A stretch of 64,000 bases of DNA, from the NCBI GenBank assembly GCA_005885555.1, contig VAWN01000026.1:1-64000 (forward strand). The letters run 5' to 3'. The notes under the pieces were generated by a model that saw nothing but the letters and a program-made list of their open reading frames with translations, did no database searches and had not been told where the DNA came from. Every line of letters begins with the position of its first letter. Position 1 is the stretch's first letter. This document shows positions 53,831-63,626 of the stretch, one piece after another. Origin of the DNA: Actinomycetota bacterium (GTDB lineage: Bacteria; Actinomycetota; Actinomycetes; Mycobacteriales; Micromonosporaceae). A program made the position numbers and the translations under genes.

Positions 53831-54130
53831 ATGGCCGCCATCTCCCGCGAGGAGGTCGCCCACCTCGCGCGATTGTCCCGCCTGGCCGTGACCGACAAGG
53901 AGCTGGACACGTTCGCCGGCCAGCTCGACGTGATCCTCCAGGCGGTCGCCCGGGTCGGTGAGGTGGCCGCCGCCGACATCCCGCCGACGTCGCACTCGGT
54001 ACCGCTGACCAACGTGCTGCGCGACGACGTGGTCATCCCGTGCCTGTCCCCGCAGGACGTGCTGGCCGGGGCGCCGGACCCGCAGGACGGGCGCTTCCGG
54101 GTACCGCGGATCCTGGAGGAGGAGGCGTGA
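53831..54130 (+). CDS. gatC: Asp/Glu-tRNA amidotransferase subunit C
   Basis: A small stabilising subunit of GatCAB, which converts mischarged Glu-tRNA-Gln and Asp-tRNA-Asn. The 99-residue protein reads [38 protein letters not shown] and VTNVLRDD-like [13 protein letters not shown], the GatC pattern. It precedes gatA with a near overlap (stop at 54130, gatA GTG 54154; an in-frame GTG at 54127 would overlap it). Confidence 0.95.
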   Translation: MAAISREEVAHLARLSRLAVTDKELDTFAGQLDVILQAVARVGEVAAADIPPTSHSVPLTNVLRDDVVIPCLSPQDVLAGAPDPQDGRFRVPRILEEEA

Positions 54131-54153
54131 GCGGAGTACCGGGAGGTCCCAGC

Positions 54154-55629
54154 GTGAGCGAGCTGATCCACAAGCCGGCCGCCGAGCTGGCCGCGCTGAT
54201 CGCGGCCGGCGAGGTCTCGTCGGTCGAGGTCACCCGGGCCCACCTGGACCGGATCGCCGCGGTCGACCAGCGCGTGCACGCGTTCCTGCACGTCGACGCC
54301 GAGGGCGCGCTGGCCGCCGCGGCCGACGTCGACGCCCGCCGCGCGGACGGGGCGGCCCTGGGCCCGCTTGCCGGGGTACCGGTCGCGGTCAAGGACGTGC
54401 TCACCACCAAGGGGGTACCCACCACCTGCGGATCGAAGATCCTGGAAGGCTGGCGGCCGCCCTACGACTCCACGATCGTGACCCGGTTGCGTGCGGCCGG
54501 CCTGGTGATCCTCGGCAAGACGAACATGGACGAGTTCGCGATGGGTTCGTCCACCGAGTACTCCGCCTTCGGGCCGACGTTCAACCCGTGGGACCTGACC
54601 CGGATCCCGGGCGGCTCCGGTGGTGGCAGCGCGGCGTCCCTGGTCGCGTACGAGGCGCCGCTGGCCATCGGCTCCGACACCGGCGGCTCGATCCGGCAGC
54701 CGGGCGCGGTCACCGGTACCGTCGGGGCGAAGCCGACCTACGGCGGCACCTCGCGGTACGGACTGGTGGCCTTCTCGTCGAGCCTGGACACCCCCGGACC
54801 GTGCGCCCGCACGGTGCTGGACGCGGCGCTGCTGCACGCGGTGATCGCCGGCCACGACCCGGCCGACTCCACCTCGATCCCGGCGCCGGTGCCCCCGGTC
54901 GTGGCGGCGGCCCGGCAGGGCGCCACCGGCGACCTGTCGGGAGTGCGGATCGGCGTGGTCCGCGAGTTCGGCGGGGAGGGTGCCGAACCGGGCGTGCTCG
55001 CGGCCGTCCGGGAAGGCATCGAGGCGCTGGTGAAGCTCGGCGCCGAGCCGGTCGAGGTGTCCTGCCCGCACTTCACCTATGCGCTGCCGGCGTATTACCT
55101 GATCGCCCCCAGCGAGTGCTCGTCGAACCTGGCGCGGTTCGACGGGGTGCGGTACGGGCTGCGGGTCGGTGACGACGGCACCCGGTCGCTGGAGGAGGTC
55201 ATGTCGCTGACCCGCGAGGCCGGGTTCGGGCCCGAGGTCAAGCGGCGCATCATGATCGGTACCTATGCCTTGTCCGCCGGCTACTACGACGCCTACTACG
55301 GCCAGGCGCAGAAGGTGCGTACCCTGATCACCCGCGACTTCACCGCCGCCTTCGAGCAGGTCGACGTGCTGGTCGCGCCGACCACGCCGTTCGTGGCGTT
55401 CCCGATCGGCTCGCGCACCTCCGACCCGTACCAGATGTACCTGGCCGACCTGTTCACGATCCCGTCGAACCTTTACGGCGGCCCGGCGGTATCGGTACCG
55501 TGCGGCCTGTCCGAGGGCCTGCCGGTCGGGTTGCAGATCATGGCGCCGACCATGGCCGACGACCGCATGTACCGGGTGGCCGCCGCGCTGGAGACGGTCG
55601 TGCCGGCGCCGGTTCCCCCGGGATTGTGA
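54154..55629 (+). CDS. gatA: Asp/Glu-tRNA amidotransferase subunit A
   Basis: The amidase subunit that releases ammonia from glutamine. The 491-residue protein has the amidase signature: catalytic Lys in [12 protein letters not shown], Gly/Ser-rich [10 protein letters not shown] with the cis-Ser, and nucleophile Ser in [11 protein letters not shown] chose GTG at 54154, 7 nt behind GGGAGG; GTG at 54127 would add [10 protein letters not shown] strong hairpin lies between its stop and gatB, so the third subunit may need its own promoter. Confidence 0.95.
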   Translation: MSELIHKPAAELAALIAAGEVSSVEVTRAHLDRIAAVDQRVHAFLHVDAEGALAAAADVDARRADGAALGPLAGVPVAVKDVLTTKGVPTTCGSKILEGWRPPYDSTIVTRLRAAGLVILGKTNMDEFAMGSSTEYSAFGPTFNPWDLTRIPGGSGGGSAASLVAYEAPLAIGSDTGGSIRQPGAVTGTVGAKPTYGGTSRYGLVAFSSSLDTPGPCARTVLDAALLHAVIAGHDPADSTSIPAPVPPVVAAARQGATGDLSGVRIGVVREFGGEGAEPGVLAAVREGIEALVKLGAEPVEVSCPHFTYALPAYYLIAPSECSSNLARFDGVRYGLRVGDDGTRSLEEVMSLTREAGFGPEVKRRIMIGTYALSAGYYDAYYGQAQKVRTLITRDFTAAFEQVDVLVAPTTPFVAFPIGSRTSDPYQMYLADLFTIPSNLYGGPAVSVPCGLSEGLPVGLQIMAPTMADDRMYRVAAALETVVPAPVPPGL

Positions 55630-55636
55630 GCGCGCG

Positions 55637-55668
55637 ACAAGGGGACCTGAATCCCCAGGTCCCCTTGT
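55637..55668. terminator. Perfect 13-bp hairpin between gatA and gatB
   Basis: ACAAGGGGACCTG-AATCCC-CAGGTCCCCTTGT is a perfect 13-bp stem with a 6-nt loop, 8 bp after the gatA stop. GGGGA within it can alternatively pair with TCCCC in the loop. No U-tract follows. It is likely a terminator or an RNA processing/attenuation element. Confidence 0.7.
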
Positions 55669-55771
55669 GCTCCCTCACCCCCAGCGCCGTCCGACACCCC
55701 ATCAGGCGGCCTGAGCTTGTTTCGCCAGTACCCTTCGACCCGCCCGCCGAAACGCCAGGAAGCAGCAGAAG

Positions 55772-57262
55772 ATGTCGACCATGACCGTGTCATACGAGGA
55801 CGCGACCGCCCGGTACGAACCGGTGATCGGCCTGGAGACGCACGTCGAGCTGGGTACCCGCACCAAGATGTTCTGCGGCTGCCCGACGGAGTTCGGGGCC
55901 GAACCCAACACCCACGTCTGTCCGGTCTGCCTCGGCCTGCCCGGCAGCCTGCCGGTGGCCAACCGGGCCGCGATCGAGGCCACGATCCGGATCGGTCTGG
56001 CGCTGAACTGCACGATCGCGTCGTGGTGCCGGTTCGCCCGCAAGAACTACTTCTACCCGGACATGCCGAAGAACTTCCAGATCAGCCAGTACGACGAGCC
56101 GCTGTGCGTGGACGGCTGGCTGGACGTGTTGATCGATGGGCAGACCGTCCGGGTGGGCATCGAGCGGGTACACCTGGAGGAGGACACCGGCAAGACGCTG
56201 CACCTCGGCGGTGCCACCGGCCGGATCCACGGCGCGACCGAGTCGCTGGTCGACTACAACCGGGCCGGCATCCCGCTGGTGGAGATCGTGACCAAGCCGG
56301 TACCCGGTACCGGTGCGCGCGCGCCGCAGGTCGCCCGCGCCTACGTCACCGAGCTGCGCGAGGTCGTCCGCAGCCTCGGTGTATCCGATGTGCGGATGGA
56401 GCAGGGCTCGATGCGCTGCGACGTGAACACCTCGCTGAACCGGCCGGGCGAGCCGTGGGGTACCCGCACCGAGACCAAGAACGTCAACTCGCTGCGCAGC
56501 GTGGAGCGGGCGGTACGGTCGGAGATCCTGCGCCAGGCCGCGCTCCTGGACGAGGGCGGGCGGATCGTGCAGGAGACCCGGCACTTCCACGAGGACACCG
56601 GGGACACCCGGCCGGGGCGCAGCAAGGAGACCGCGACGGACTACCGGTACTTCCCGGAGCCCGACCTGGTGCCGCTGGCGCCGGACCCTGCCTGGGTGGC
56701 GACGCTGCGCGCGGCCCTGCCCGAGTCGCCGCGCGCGCGCCGCGACCGGCTGCAGGCCGCGTGGGGGCTGTCCGACCACGACATGCAGTCGGTACTCAAC
56801 GCCGGCGCGCTCGCGCTGATCGAGACCACGGTCGCCGCGGGTACCACGCCGGAGGCGGCCCGCAAATGGTGGCTCGGCGAGCTTTCCCGGGTCGCCAACG
56901 AGACCGCCGCGGATCTCGGAACGCTGGCCACCCCTTCGCAGGTGGCCGAGCTGCAGAAGCTGATCGACGACGGCAAGCTCACCGACAAGCTGGCCCGCAC
57001 GGTACTGGAGGGCGTGGTGTCCGGCGAGGGCTCGCCGGCCGAGGTGATGGCCGCACGCGGGCTGGAGGTCGTGTCCGACACCGGTGCGCTGGGCGCCGCC
57101 GTGGACGAGGCGATCGCCGCGAACCCGGACGTGGCCGCGAAGGTACGCGACGGCAAGGTGGCGGCGGCCGGGGTGATCGTCGGCGCGGTCATGAAGGCCA
57201 CCAGGGGCCAGGCGGACGCGAAGACGGTACGGGAGCTGGTGCTGGCCCGGCTGACGGGCTGA
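55772..57262 (+). CDS. gatB: Asp/Glu-tRNA amidotransferase subunit B
   Basis: The tRNA-binding and kinase subunit of GatCAB. The 496-residue protein has [20 protein letters not shown], zinc ligands CGCP and [64 protein letters not shown], and the YqeY-like C-terminal domain. The ATG at 55772 gives family length. It is 142 bp from gatA, with a hairpin between them. Family A element copy 2 begins 2 bp after its stop. Confidence 0.95.
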   Translation: MSTMTVSYEDATARYEPVIGLETHVELGTRTKMFCGCPTEFGAEPNTHVCPVCLGLPGSLPVANRAAIEATIRIGLALNCTIASWCRFARKNYFYPDMPKNFQISQYDEPLCVDGWLDVLIDGQTVRVGIERVHLEEDTGKTLHLGGATGRIHGATESLVDYNRAGIPLVEIVTKPVPGTGARAPQVARAYVTELREVVRSLGVSDVRMEQGSMRCDVNTSLNRPGEPWGTRTETKNVNSLRSVERAVRSEILRQAALLDEGGRIVQETRHFHEDTGDTRPGRSKETATDYRYFPEPDLVPLAPDPAWVATLRAALPESPRARRDRLQAAWGLSDHDMQSVLNAGALALIETTVAAGTTPEAARKWWLGELSRVANETAADLGTLATPSQVAELQKLIDDGKLTDKLARTVLEGVVSGEGSPAEVMAARGLEVVSDTGALGAAVDEAIAANPDVAAKVRDGKVAAAGVIVGAVMKATRGQADAKTVRELVLARLTG

Positions 57263-57263
57263 T

Positions 57264-57347
57264 CTCCGCGTCGATCTTGGAGTTGTGTCCCCGACAAAAG
57301 CCACGTGACTCCGCGAGTCGGGCACCATAAGTCCAAGATCGGCGGAG
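57264..57347. repeat. Palindromic element, family A copy 2
   Basis: An 84-bp element with CTCCGC..CGATCTTGGA termini in inverted orientation. Its 68-bp core differs from copy 1 (29921-30004) at five positions. It begins 2 bp after the gatB stop and ends 16 bp before the 3' end of the convergent metallophosphoesterase gene. A terminator role and a mobile REP/MITE-like origin are both possible. Confidence 0.85.
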
Positions 57348-57363
57348 AAGGGGCGGCAGTGCG

Positions 57364-58920
57364 CTATCCGCTGGGTGAGGTGTCCGGCACCGGGCTCTCC
57401 GACGGCGGCGGGTTCAGGTTGTTCTTGATCACGTGTCGGTTGATCGAGGCTTCGGCCTGGCCGGTGCCGCCGAGCGTGATGTCGTCGTAGGCCTGCAGCG
57501 GGCCGTCCGGGGCGAAGTAGAGCACCGACATCTCCAGCGGCGTCGGCTGCTCGCCCTCCAGGCCGCGCAGACCGGCCCCGCCGGTGGAGCCCTGGACGAA
57601 CAGGAACGTCGACGTGTCGCCGCTGCCGTGCAGTGTGGCGGTCTCGCGGTGGTGCAGGTGGCCGGCGAGCACCAGCGGTACCGAGCCGGCCAGCCCACCG
57701 GCGCTGGCCGGATCGTGGACGGCCGCGACGTCGACCTTCCCCGGGTACCGCCGGATCGTGCTCGCGAGCGTCTCCCCGGACGCGGAGACCAGGTCGGACT
57801 CCTGGTGGGCCGGCACGCCCTCCAGCCCGTGGGTGCTCTTGTCCGGGGTGAACCGGGGATCCCCGATGCCGGCGATGGTCAGCCCGTCGACCTCGCGCAC
57901 CGAGTTCTCCAGCACGATCGCGTTCGGCTGCTTCGCGACCGCGGCCGCGGTGGTCGCCGAGTCGTGGTTGCCGCGGATGAAGACGTAGGGGACGCCGAGG
58001 GTACCGATCGAGTCGACGAACGTCGCCTCCATCGGGGTACCCCAGTCGTTGATGTCGCCGGTGTCGATCACGAGGTTGATGTGGTACTGCTGCACGACGG
58101 TGCGGATCAGCGGCCAGGCGGCCGGGTTGAGGTGCAGGTCGGAGACGTGCAGGACGCGGATGGTACCGGCGTCCGGCTGGTACACCGGCAGCGTGGACAC
58201 CGTGCCGTACAGCCGGCTGACGTTGTTGACCAGCCGCTGCAGCTCGGCCTTGTAGGCGTCGAACCGGTTGGCGATGCTCCGCGCGTCGCCGATGACGGCC
58301 GGCGCGTTGGCCAGCAGGCCGTGGTACTGCGGCTCCTCGACCGAGTTCGGCCGGAACGTGCCCAGCGCGATCACCCCGCTGGCCACGATCATCACCAGCG
58401 CGACGGCACCGGTCCAGGCGATCCGGCGCATGTCGCGGTAGATCAGCGCGGCCAGGACCATCGCGCCGAGTACCGCGGCTCCGGCGCTCTGGAAGGCCAG
58501 CCGGGTGGCGCCGCGCTGCACGTCCAGTACCGCGCCCTGGCTCGCCGCGTTGATCCCGTTCGGGCTGTTCACCAGGGCCTCGGCGCGCTTGCGGTCGACC
58601 GAGTCGACGGTCACCTCGACGTGCGCCGGCCCGTCGTGGCTGCGCAGGTCCAGCGAACCGAGCGGCGGGATCTGCACCGTGGTACCCCCGGACAGCGACG
58701 GCCGCATCACGAACGTGGCGGCGAACGGCCCGACGTCCTGGTGGATCCGCCCGCCGAGCAGCAACCCGACACTGGTACCGACGAGGGCGACCAGGGTGAG
58801 ACCGACGGCGAAGGCGGCCCGGCGCGGCAGGTGACGCTCGTGGGCCGCGCGTGCGTACCGGCGCGCCCGCGCCAGGGTCGCCCGCACCGCCGCCCGCCAG
58901 TTGACCATGGCCCCCATCAT
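57364..58920 (-). CDS. Membrane-anchored calcineurin-like metallophosphoesterase
   Basis: The 518-residue protein has three membrane segments (about 33-56, 138-160, 166-188). The C-terminal phosphoesterase domain has all metal motifs: HVSDLHLN, DTGDINDWG, RGNHDS, VAAVHDP and LAGHLHHRE. Its location would be extracytoplasmic or membrane-facing; substrates may be phospholipid or nucleotide esters. It is followed on the same strand by nothing until element A2; upstream lies the PQQ-dehydrogenase-like gene, whose stop is 7 bp from this start, so the two probably form an operon. Confidence 0.88.
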   Translation of the reverse strand: MMGAMVNWRAAVRATLARARRYARAAHERHLPRRAAFAVGLTLVALVGTSVGLLLGGRIHQDVGPFAATFVMRPSLSGGTTVQIPPLGSLDLRSHDGPAHVEVTVDSVDRKRAEALVNSPNGINAASQGAVLDVQRGATRLAFQSAGAAVLGAMVLAALIYRDMRRIAWTGAVALVMIVASGVIALGTFRPNSVEEPQYHGLLANAPAVIGDARSIANRFDAYKAELQRLVNNVSRLYGTVSTLPVYQPDAGTIRVLHVSDLHLNPAAWPLIRTVVQQYHINLVIDTGDINDWGTPMEATFVDSIGTLGVPYVFIRGNHDSATTAAAVAKQPNAIVLENSVREVDGLTIAGIGDPRFTPDKSTHGLEGVPAHQESDLVSASGETLASTIRRYPGKVDVAAVHDPASAGGLAGSVPLVLAGHLHHRETATLHGSGDTSTFLFVQGSTGGAGLRGLEGEQPTPLEMSVLYFAPDGPLQAYDDITLGGTGQAEASINRHVIKNNLNPPPSESPVPDTSPSG

Positions 58921-58927
58921 GACCCGC

Positions 58928-60091
58928 TCACGTCAGCGAGCCGGCACTACCCTCCGGGACGATCCGCAGGATCTGGTCGTCGTCCGGTCCGGGCGTACCC
59001 TGGCCGTCCTTGTTCGACGTGGTGACCCACACGGAACCGTCGGGCGCCGGCAGCACGGTGCGCAGCCGGCCGTATTTCTTCGTCAGCAGCGGTTGCGGGG
59101 CGCCGAGGCTGCCACCGGCCTGGGTGAGCTGCACCACGTACAGCCGGGTACCGGTCAGGCACGCGGTCACCAGTACCGTCGCGCTGCCGCCGAGCCCGGC
59201 GCAGCCGCCCTCGTCCGGCTTCCAGGTCACCAGCGGATCGACGTACTTCGGGTTGTTGGCGGTACCCTCGACCGCCGGCCAGCCGTAGTCCCTGCCCGGC
59301 TGCACCGGGTTGAGCTCGTCCCAGGTGGTACCGATGTCGGTCGCGTACAGCCGCTTGGTCGCGTCCCACGCCAGGCCCTCGACGTCGCGGAAGCCGCCGG
59401 CGTAGACCGGGCTGGCCGGGTTCGGGTTGCCCGGCGCCGGCTTTCCGTCGGTGGTCAGCCGCAGCACCTTGCCGGCCAGGCTGTTCGGGTCGGCGGCGGA
59501 CGGCGGGTTGCCGGCGTCGCCGGTACCGGCGTACAGGAACCCGTCCGGGCCGAACGCGATCCGCCCGCCGTTGCCGGTCGGGCCGTGCGGGATCCCGGTG
59601 ACGATCGGCTGCGGGGTACCGCCCAGGGTGAGCTTGGCGATCCTGTTGTCCGACGCGGTGGAGTAGTAGATGAAGATCATCTGGTCGGTCTTGTAGTCCG
59701 GCGAGACCGCAAGGCCCAGCAGCCCGCCGTCGCCACCGTTGGCCACCCCGGCAACCGTCTGCACCTCGGTCACCGGTGCCCCCTCCGGCCCGGCGCTGGC
59801 CGGCAGGATCTTCAGCAGCCGGTCGGTGTCCCGCTCGGTCACCAGGGCGGTGCCGTCGGGGAGGAAGTCCAGCCCCCACGGTACGGACAGGTGCTTGGCG
59901 ACCACCTCGACCGCGGCCTGGCCGTCTCCGGTCCGGTCGCTGGGCGAGGGCGACGGGCTGGGCAGCCGGGGCGGCGCGCCGTTCTGGTCGGGTGGCGGCT
60001 TGCCGAAGGTGCATCCGCCCAGCAGGGTCGCCGCTGCCGCGAGCACGGCGACGAGCCGTCCGGCGGCCATCCTGGCGGGGGTCACCGGCAC
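58928..60091 (-). CDS. PQQ-type sugar dehydrogenase family lipoprotein
   Basis: The 387-residue product has a lipoprotein signal (LLGGC lipobox), a Pro/Ser linker and a six-bladed beta-propeller of the soluble glucose/aldose dehydrogenase family: LSVPWGLDFLPDGTALVTER, GLLGLAVSPDYKTDQMIFIY, GRIAFGPDGFLYAGTGDAGN, FRDVEGLAWDATKRLYATDI and GYLRTV-like end strands. Several PQQ-pocket residues (His of the HGPTGNGGR region, Arg of GFRDVEG) are present. Start options are ATG 60091, GTG 60085 or ATG 60070; the signal is present in all. Sugar oxidation is probable but cofactor supply is unknown. Confidence 0.85.
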   Translation of the reverse strand: MPVTPARMAAGRLVAVLAAAATLLGGCTFGKPPPDQNGAPPRLPSPSPSPSDRTGDGQAAVEVVAKHLSVPWGLDFLPDGTALVTERDTDRLLKILPASAGPEGAPVTEVQTVAGVANGGDGGLLGLAVSPDYKTDQMIFIYYSTASDNRIAKLTLGGTPQPIVTGIPHGPTGNGGRIAFGPDGFLYAGTGDAGNPPSAADPNSLAGKVLRLTTDGKPAPGNPNPASPVYAGGFRDVEGLAWDATKRLYATDIGTTWDELNPVQPGRDYGWPAVEGTANNPKYVDPLVTWKPDEGGCAGLGGSATVLVTACLTGTRLYVVQLTQAGGSLGAPQPLLTKKYGRLRTVLPAPDGSVWVTTSNKDGQGTPGPDDDQILRIVPEGSAGSLT

Positions 60092-60199
60092 AGCCTATCC
60101 GCTGAAATGTTGGCGCCCGCTCCGCCGGCGCGGCGCCCTCCGCGCGCCGCGCCCGGGCCCCGGCGCGGCGTCCGTGCGCCTCGGCCGGGCCCCGGCGGC

Positions 60200-60251
60200 G
60201 AGATCTTGGACGCTTGTGCCCCCTTCAGGGGGTGGTCGCGTCCAAGATCTC
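60200..60251. repeat. Palindromic element, family B copy 3
   Basis: Perfect 14-bp arms GAGATCTTGGACGC / GCGTCCAAGATCTC (60200-60213 and 60238-60251) enclose CCCCC-TTCA-GGGGG. It lies in the 227-bp gap 60092-60318, otherwise only GC-rich sequence without a gene, upstream of both flanking genes. Confidence 0.85.
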
Positions 60252-60318
60252 CGGGTCGGCCGGGGTCCAGACGCCGCCTGCGCCTCAGGTCCCGGGCGGG
60301 GGTACCGAATGTCACGAT

Positions 60319-60579
60319 GTGCGGCTCGTTCCGCGCGCTCCGCGCGCCGTCAGGTGGTACGTCGCCGGCTCGCTCGCCGCGAGCGCGGTGCACCCGGTCC
60401 TGCCCGCCGCCGTCCGGCCCAGCTCGTACTTCCTGATCGCGCTGGGTGCCGTGATACCCATGGGACTGGGCGTACGCGGTACCCCGAAGGGCGACCGCCG
60501 GCCCGGGTACCTGCTGCTGGCCGCGCTGCTGGTGCTCAGCGTCAAGGCGACGCACGACATCGACCCGGGGAGGCCCTTC
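60319..60579 (+). pseudogene. Possible membrane-domain fragment fused ahead of the tiny module gene
   Basis: In the frame of the next gene, GTG at 60319 opens an 87-codon stretch: VRWYVAGSLAASAVHPVLP, SSYFLIALGAVIPMGLGVRG, and DRRPGYLLLAALLVLSVKAT. It resembles the first two or three helices of the N-terminal membrane domain common in actinobacterial GGDEF or histidine-kinase proteins (..GVR..P.DRRPWYLLA.G...). It has no catalytic domain and no stop before the next ATG, so it is either a degraded fragment or an N-terminal extension of the tiny gene (139 residues total). Confidence 0.35.
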
Positions 60580-60738
60580 ATGATCATGACGGTGGCCGTC
60601 GCCGCGGCCGTGGGCTTCTTCGCGGGCCTGCTGTCCTTCAAGGTCAAGCTGCGCTGGTGTCGCGTCTGCGGCGCGGCACTCAACTGCCCGTACTGCACCG
60701 GCGCCGGCGGACACCGCCTCACCACCCGAACGCGATGA
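60580..60738 (+). CDS. Tiny membrane protein with Cys-rich tail (module gene 1, copy 2)
   Basis: The 52-residue product starts MIMTVAVAAAVGFFAGLLS and continues FKVKLRWCRVCGAALNCPYC, then a polar tail. It has a hydrophobic helix plus two CxxC pairs, a better zinc knuckle than the copy at 1172-1342. The ATG at 60580 follows GGGGAGG at a good distance. Its TGA overlaps the next ATG (ATGA), so the two module genes are translationally coupled here. Function unknown. Confidence 0.6.
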   Translation: MIMTVAVAAAVGFFAGLLSFKVKLRWCRVCGAALNCPYCTGAGGHRLTTRTR

Positions 60739-60923
60739 GACTGGAGACCGTCCGCTTTGTCGTGGATGACGAGGCCCACGCCGACTACCACCGGGCTGTG
60801 TGGTTGCTGGCCGATGCGCTCGCCGTCATCGGCGCCCGGGACCGCGTCGTACCCACGCTGCTCGCCCTGTTCGAGGAAGTCTTGCCGAACCGGGACCACA
60901 GGCTCCCGCTATCGTCGGTACCC
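60735..60923 (+). CDS. Module gene 2, copy 2, reading in frame into the dehydrogenase
   Basis: From ATG 60735 the sequence MRLETVRFVVDDEAHADYHR, AVWLLADALAVIGARDRVVP and TLLALFEEVLP parallels the 62-residue protein at 1368-1556. Unlike that copy, there is no stop codon: the frame runs on through PNRDHRLPLSSVP into the 2-hydroxyacid dehydrogenase (370 codons in all). The last codon before the dehydrogenase GTG is given as the end here. A promoter-like TATCGT box in this linker suggests the dehydrogenase can also be expressed alone. Confidence 0.55.
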
Positions 60924-61847
60924 GTGAAGGTCTGGATCGCCCATGAGGCCGGCCTGCCGCTGCTGACCGACCTGCCGCGGGACGTCACCGTCGAGCTGCT
61001 GACCACCCCCGACGCCCCGTTGCCGTCCGACCCGGCCGGCGTGCGGTTCTGGGTACCGCCGTTCCTGTCCTCGGGCAACGTGGTCAACTTCGCCGGAAAG
61101 CTCGCCGATCTGCGGGTGATCCAGTTGTTGTCCGCCGGTGCCGACGCCTGGGTCGGGCGGGTACCGCCGGGCGTGACCCTGCACGACGCCCGCGGCGTGC
61201 ATTCGTCCTCGACGTCGGAGTGGATCGTCGCGGCGATCCTCGCCCACGTGCGCGACCTGCCCGGGTTCATCCGCGGCCAGGCCGCCCGCGAATGGTCGTA
61301 CGCCCGGTACGCGCCGACCGACGAGCTGGCCGGCAAGCGGGTGCTGATCGTCGGCGCCGGCGCGATCGGCGAGGCCACAGCCGCCCGGCTCGACCCGTTC
61401 GACGTGTCGGTGGTCCGGGTCGCCCGCACCGCCCGGCCGGGCGTGCACGGTATCGACGAGCTGCCGGCGCTGCTGCCGGAGGCCGACGTCGTGGTGCTGA
61501 TCGTGCCGCTGACCGCCGAGACCCGCGGCATGGTCGACGCGGACTTCCTGGCCCGGATGCGCGACGGCGCGCTGCTGGTCAACGCGGCACGCGGCCCGGT
61601 CGTGGACACCGCCGCGCTGACCGACGCGCTGGCCGGGGGCCGGCTCGCCGCCGCCGTGGACGTCACCGATCCGGAGCCGCTGCCCGCGGACCACCCGCTG
61701 TGGGAGATGCCGAACTTCCTGCTCACCCCGCACGTCGCCGGCTCGGTCCGCGGTCTGATGCCGCGCGCGTACCGCCTGGTCGGCGACCAGATCCGCCGGT
61801 ACCTCGCCGGCCAGCCGCTGATCAACGAGGTGCGCGACGGCTACTGA
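60924..61847 (+). CDS. D-isomer-specific 2-hydroxyacid dehydrogenase
   Basis: An NAD(P)-dependent oxidoreductase (307 residues) that reduces a 2-oxoacid. The NAD motif is GKRVLIVGAGAIGEATAARL. Catalytic Arg lies in VNAARGPVVDT, Glu in DVTDPEPLPADHPLW and His in LTPHVAG. The GTG at 60924, after TATCGT (60910-60915) at 8 nt, is consistent with the family N-terminus VKVWIAHEAGLPLL; a longer in-frame product fused to the preceding small protein is possible. It ends 7 bp inside the convergent PH-domain gene. Confidence 0.9.
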   Translation: MKVWIAHEAGLPLLTDLPRDVTVELLTTPDAPLPSDPAGVRFWVPPFLSSGNVVNFAGKLADLRVIQLLSAGADAWVGRVPPGVTLHDARGVHSSSTSEWIVAAILAHVRDLPGFIRGQAAREWSYARYAPTDELAGKRVLIVGAGAIGEATAARLDPFDVSVVRVARTARPGVHGIDELPALLPEADVVVLIVPLTAETRGMVDADFLARMRDGALLVNAARGPVVDTAALTDALAGGRLAAAVDVTDPEPLPADHPLWEMPNFLLTPHVAGSVRGLMPRAYRLVGDQIRRYLAGQPLINEVRDGY

Positions 61848-62238
61848 GCCTTGATCTCCGCGCCACTCGCCGCGACCAGCCTCGGCAGGTCGGCCGGTGT
61901 GACGGCGGTCAGCGGTACCGTGGCGCCGCCGTCCAGTACCGCGACCACCCGCCGGCCGCGGGGCGCGAAGCCGCTGATCCGGCTCCACGGCAGCCGGCGC
62001 GCGCCGAACAGCGCGTGCACGGTCACGCCCGACTCGTCGGCATCGGTGCCGGCCCGCCAGCCCCAGACCGCGACCGCGACCGGTACCAGCAGGATCGGCA
62101 CCAGGTACCAGCGGACCGTGGCCACCGGTACCGCCCCGAAGAAGGCGATCAGCCCGGCCACCGCGATCCCGGAGTTGTGCCGGAACCGCACCGTAGGCGT
62201 GGTGCGGCCGGCCGTGCCGGCCGCACCCGAACCGCGTT

Positions 62239-62242
<4 letters not shown>
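61841..62242 (-). CDS. PH-domain membrane protein
   Basis: A 133-residue protein: a basic N-terminus, two transmembrane helices (SGIAVAGLIAFFGAVPVATV and YLVPILLVPVAVAVWGW), and a bacterial PH-like domain (DADESGVTVHALFGARRLPW, SRISGFAPRGRRVVAVLDGG, VTPADLPRLVAASG). This is the common actinobacterial layout annotated as PH domain-containing protein; its role is unknown. The ATG overlaps the glyA stop (ATGA), so it is co-expressed with glyA behind the riboswitch. Confidence 0.85.
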
Positions 62243-63507
<1,265 letters not shown>

Positions 63508-63527
63508 GGCGGTCTCCTCACGGGTCA

Positions 63528-63612
63528 CCCCCGACACCCAGGCGCGCGGTGCCGCGGTTTCGGTCGCTCCCCGGTGGTCGATTCCACCTCATGCGCCAGT
63601 CGCGGTGACGCC
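63528..63612 (-). ncRNA. ZTP (pfl) riboswitch in the glyA leader
   Basis: The glyA leader (read on the minus strand) has the conserved ZTP-aptamer pieces in order: CGCGACTGGCG, GTGGAA..ACCACCGGGGAGCG, then CCGCGGCACCGCG and CGCCTGGGTGTC. Known ZTP riboswitches sense the purine intermediate ZTP/ZMP and turn on one-carbon genes such as glyA and folD when folate is limiting. The glyA ribosome site lies within about 15 nt of the aptamer end, so translational control is likely. The TAGGAT box puts the transcript start near the aptamer's first bases. Confidence 0.85.
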
Positions 63613-63616
63613 AGAA

Positions 63617-63622
63617 ATCCTA
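63617..63622 (-). promoter_or_regulatory. Probable -10 box of glyA
   Basis: TAGGAT on the minus strand, about 7 nt before the first base of the ZTP aptamer and 5 bp after the ilvD stop. It fits transcription starting immediately upstream of the riboswitch. Confidence 0.5.
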
Positions 63623-63626
63623 TCGG

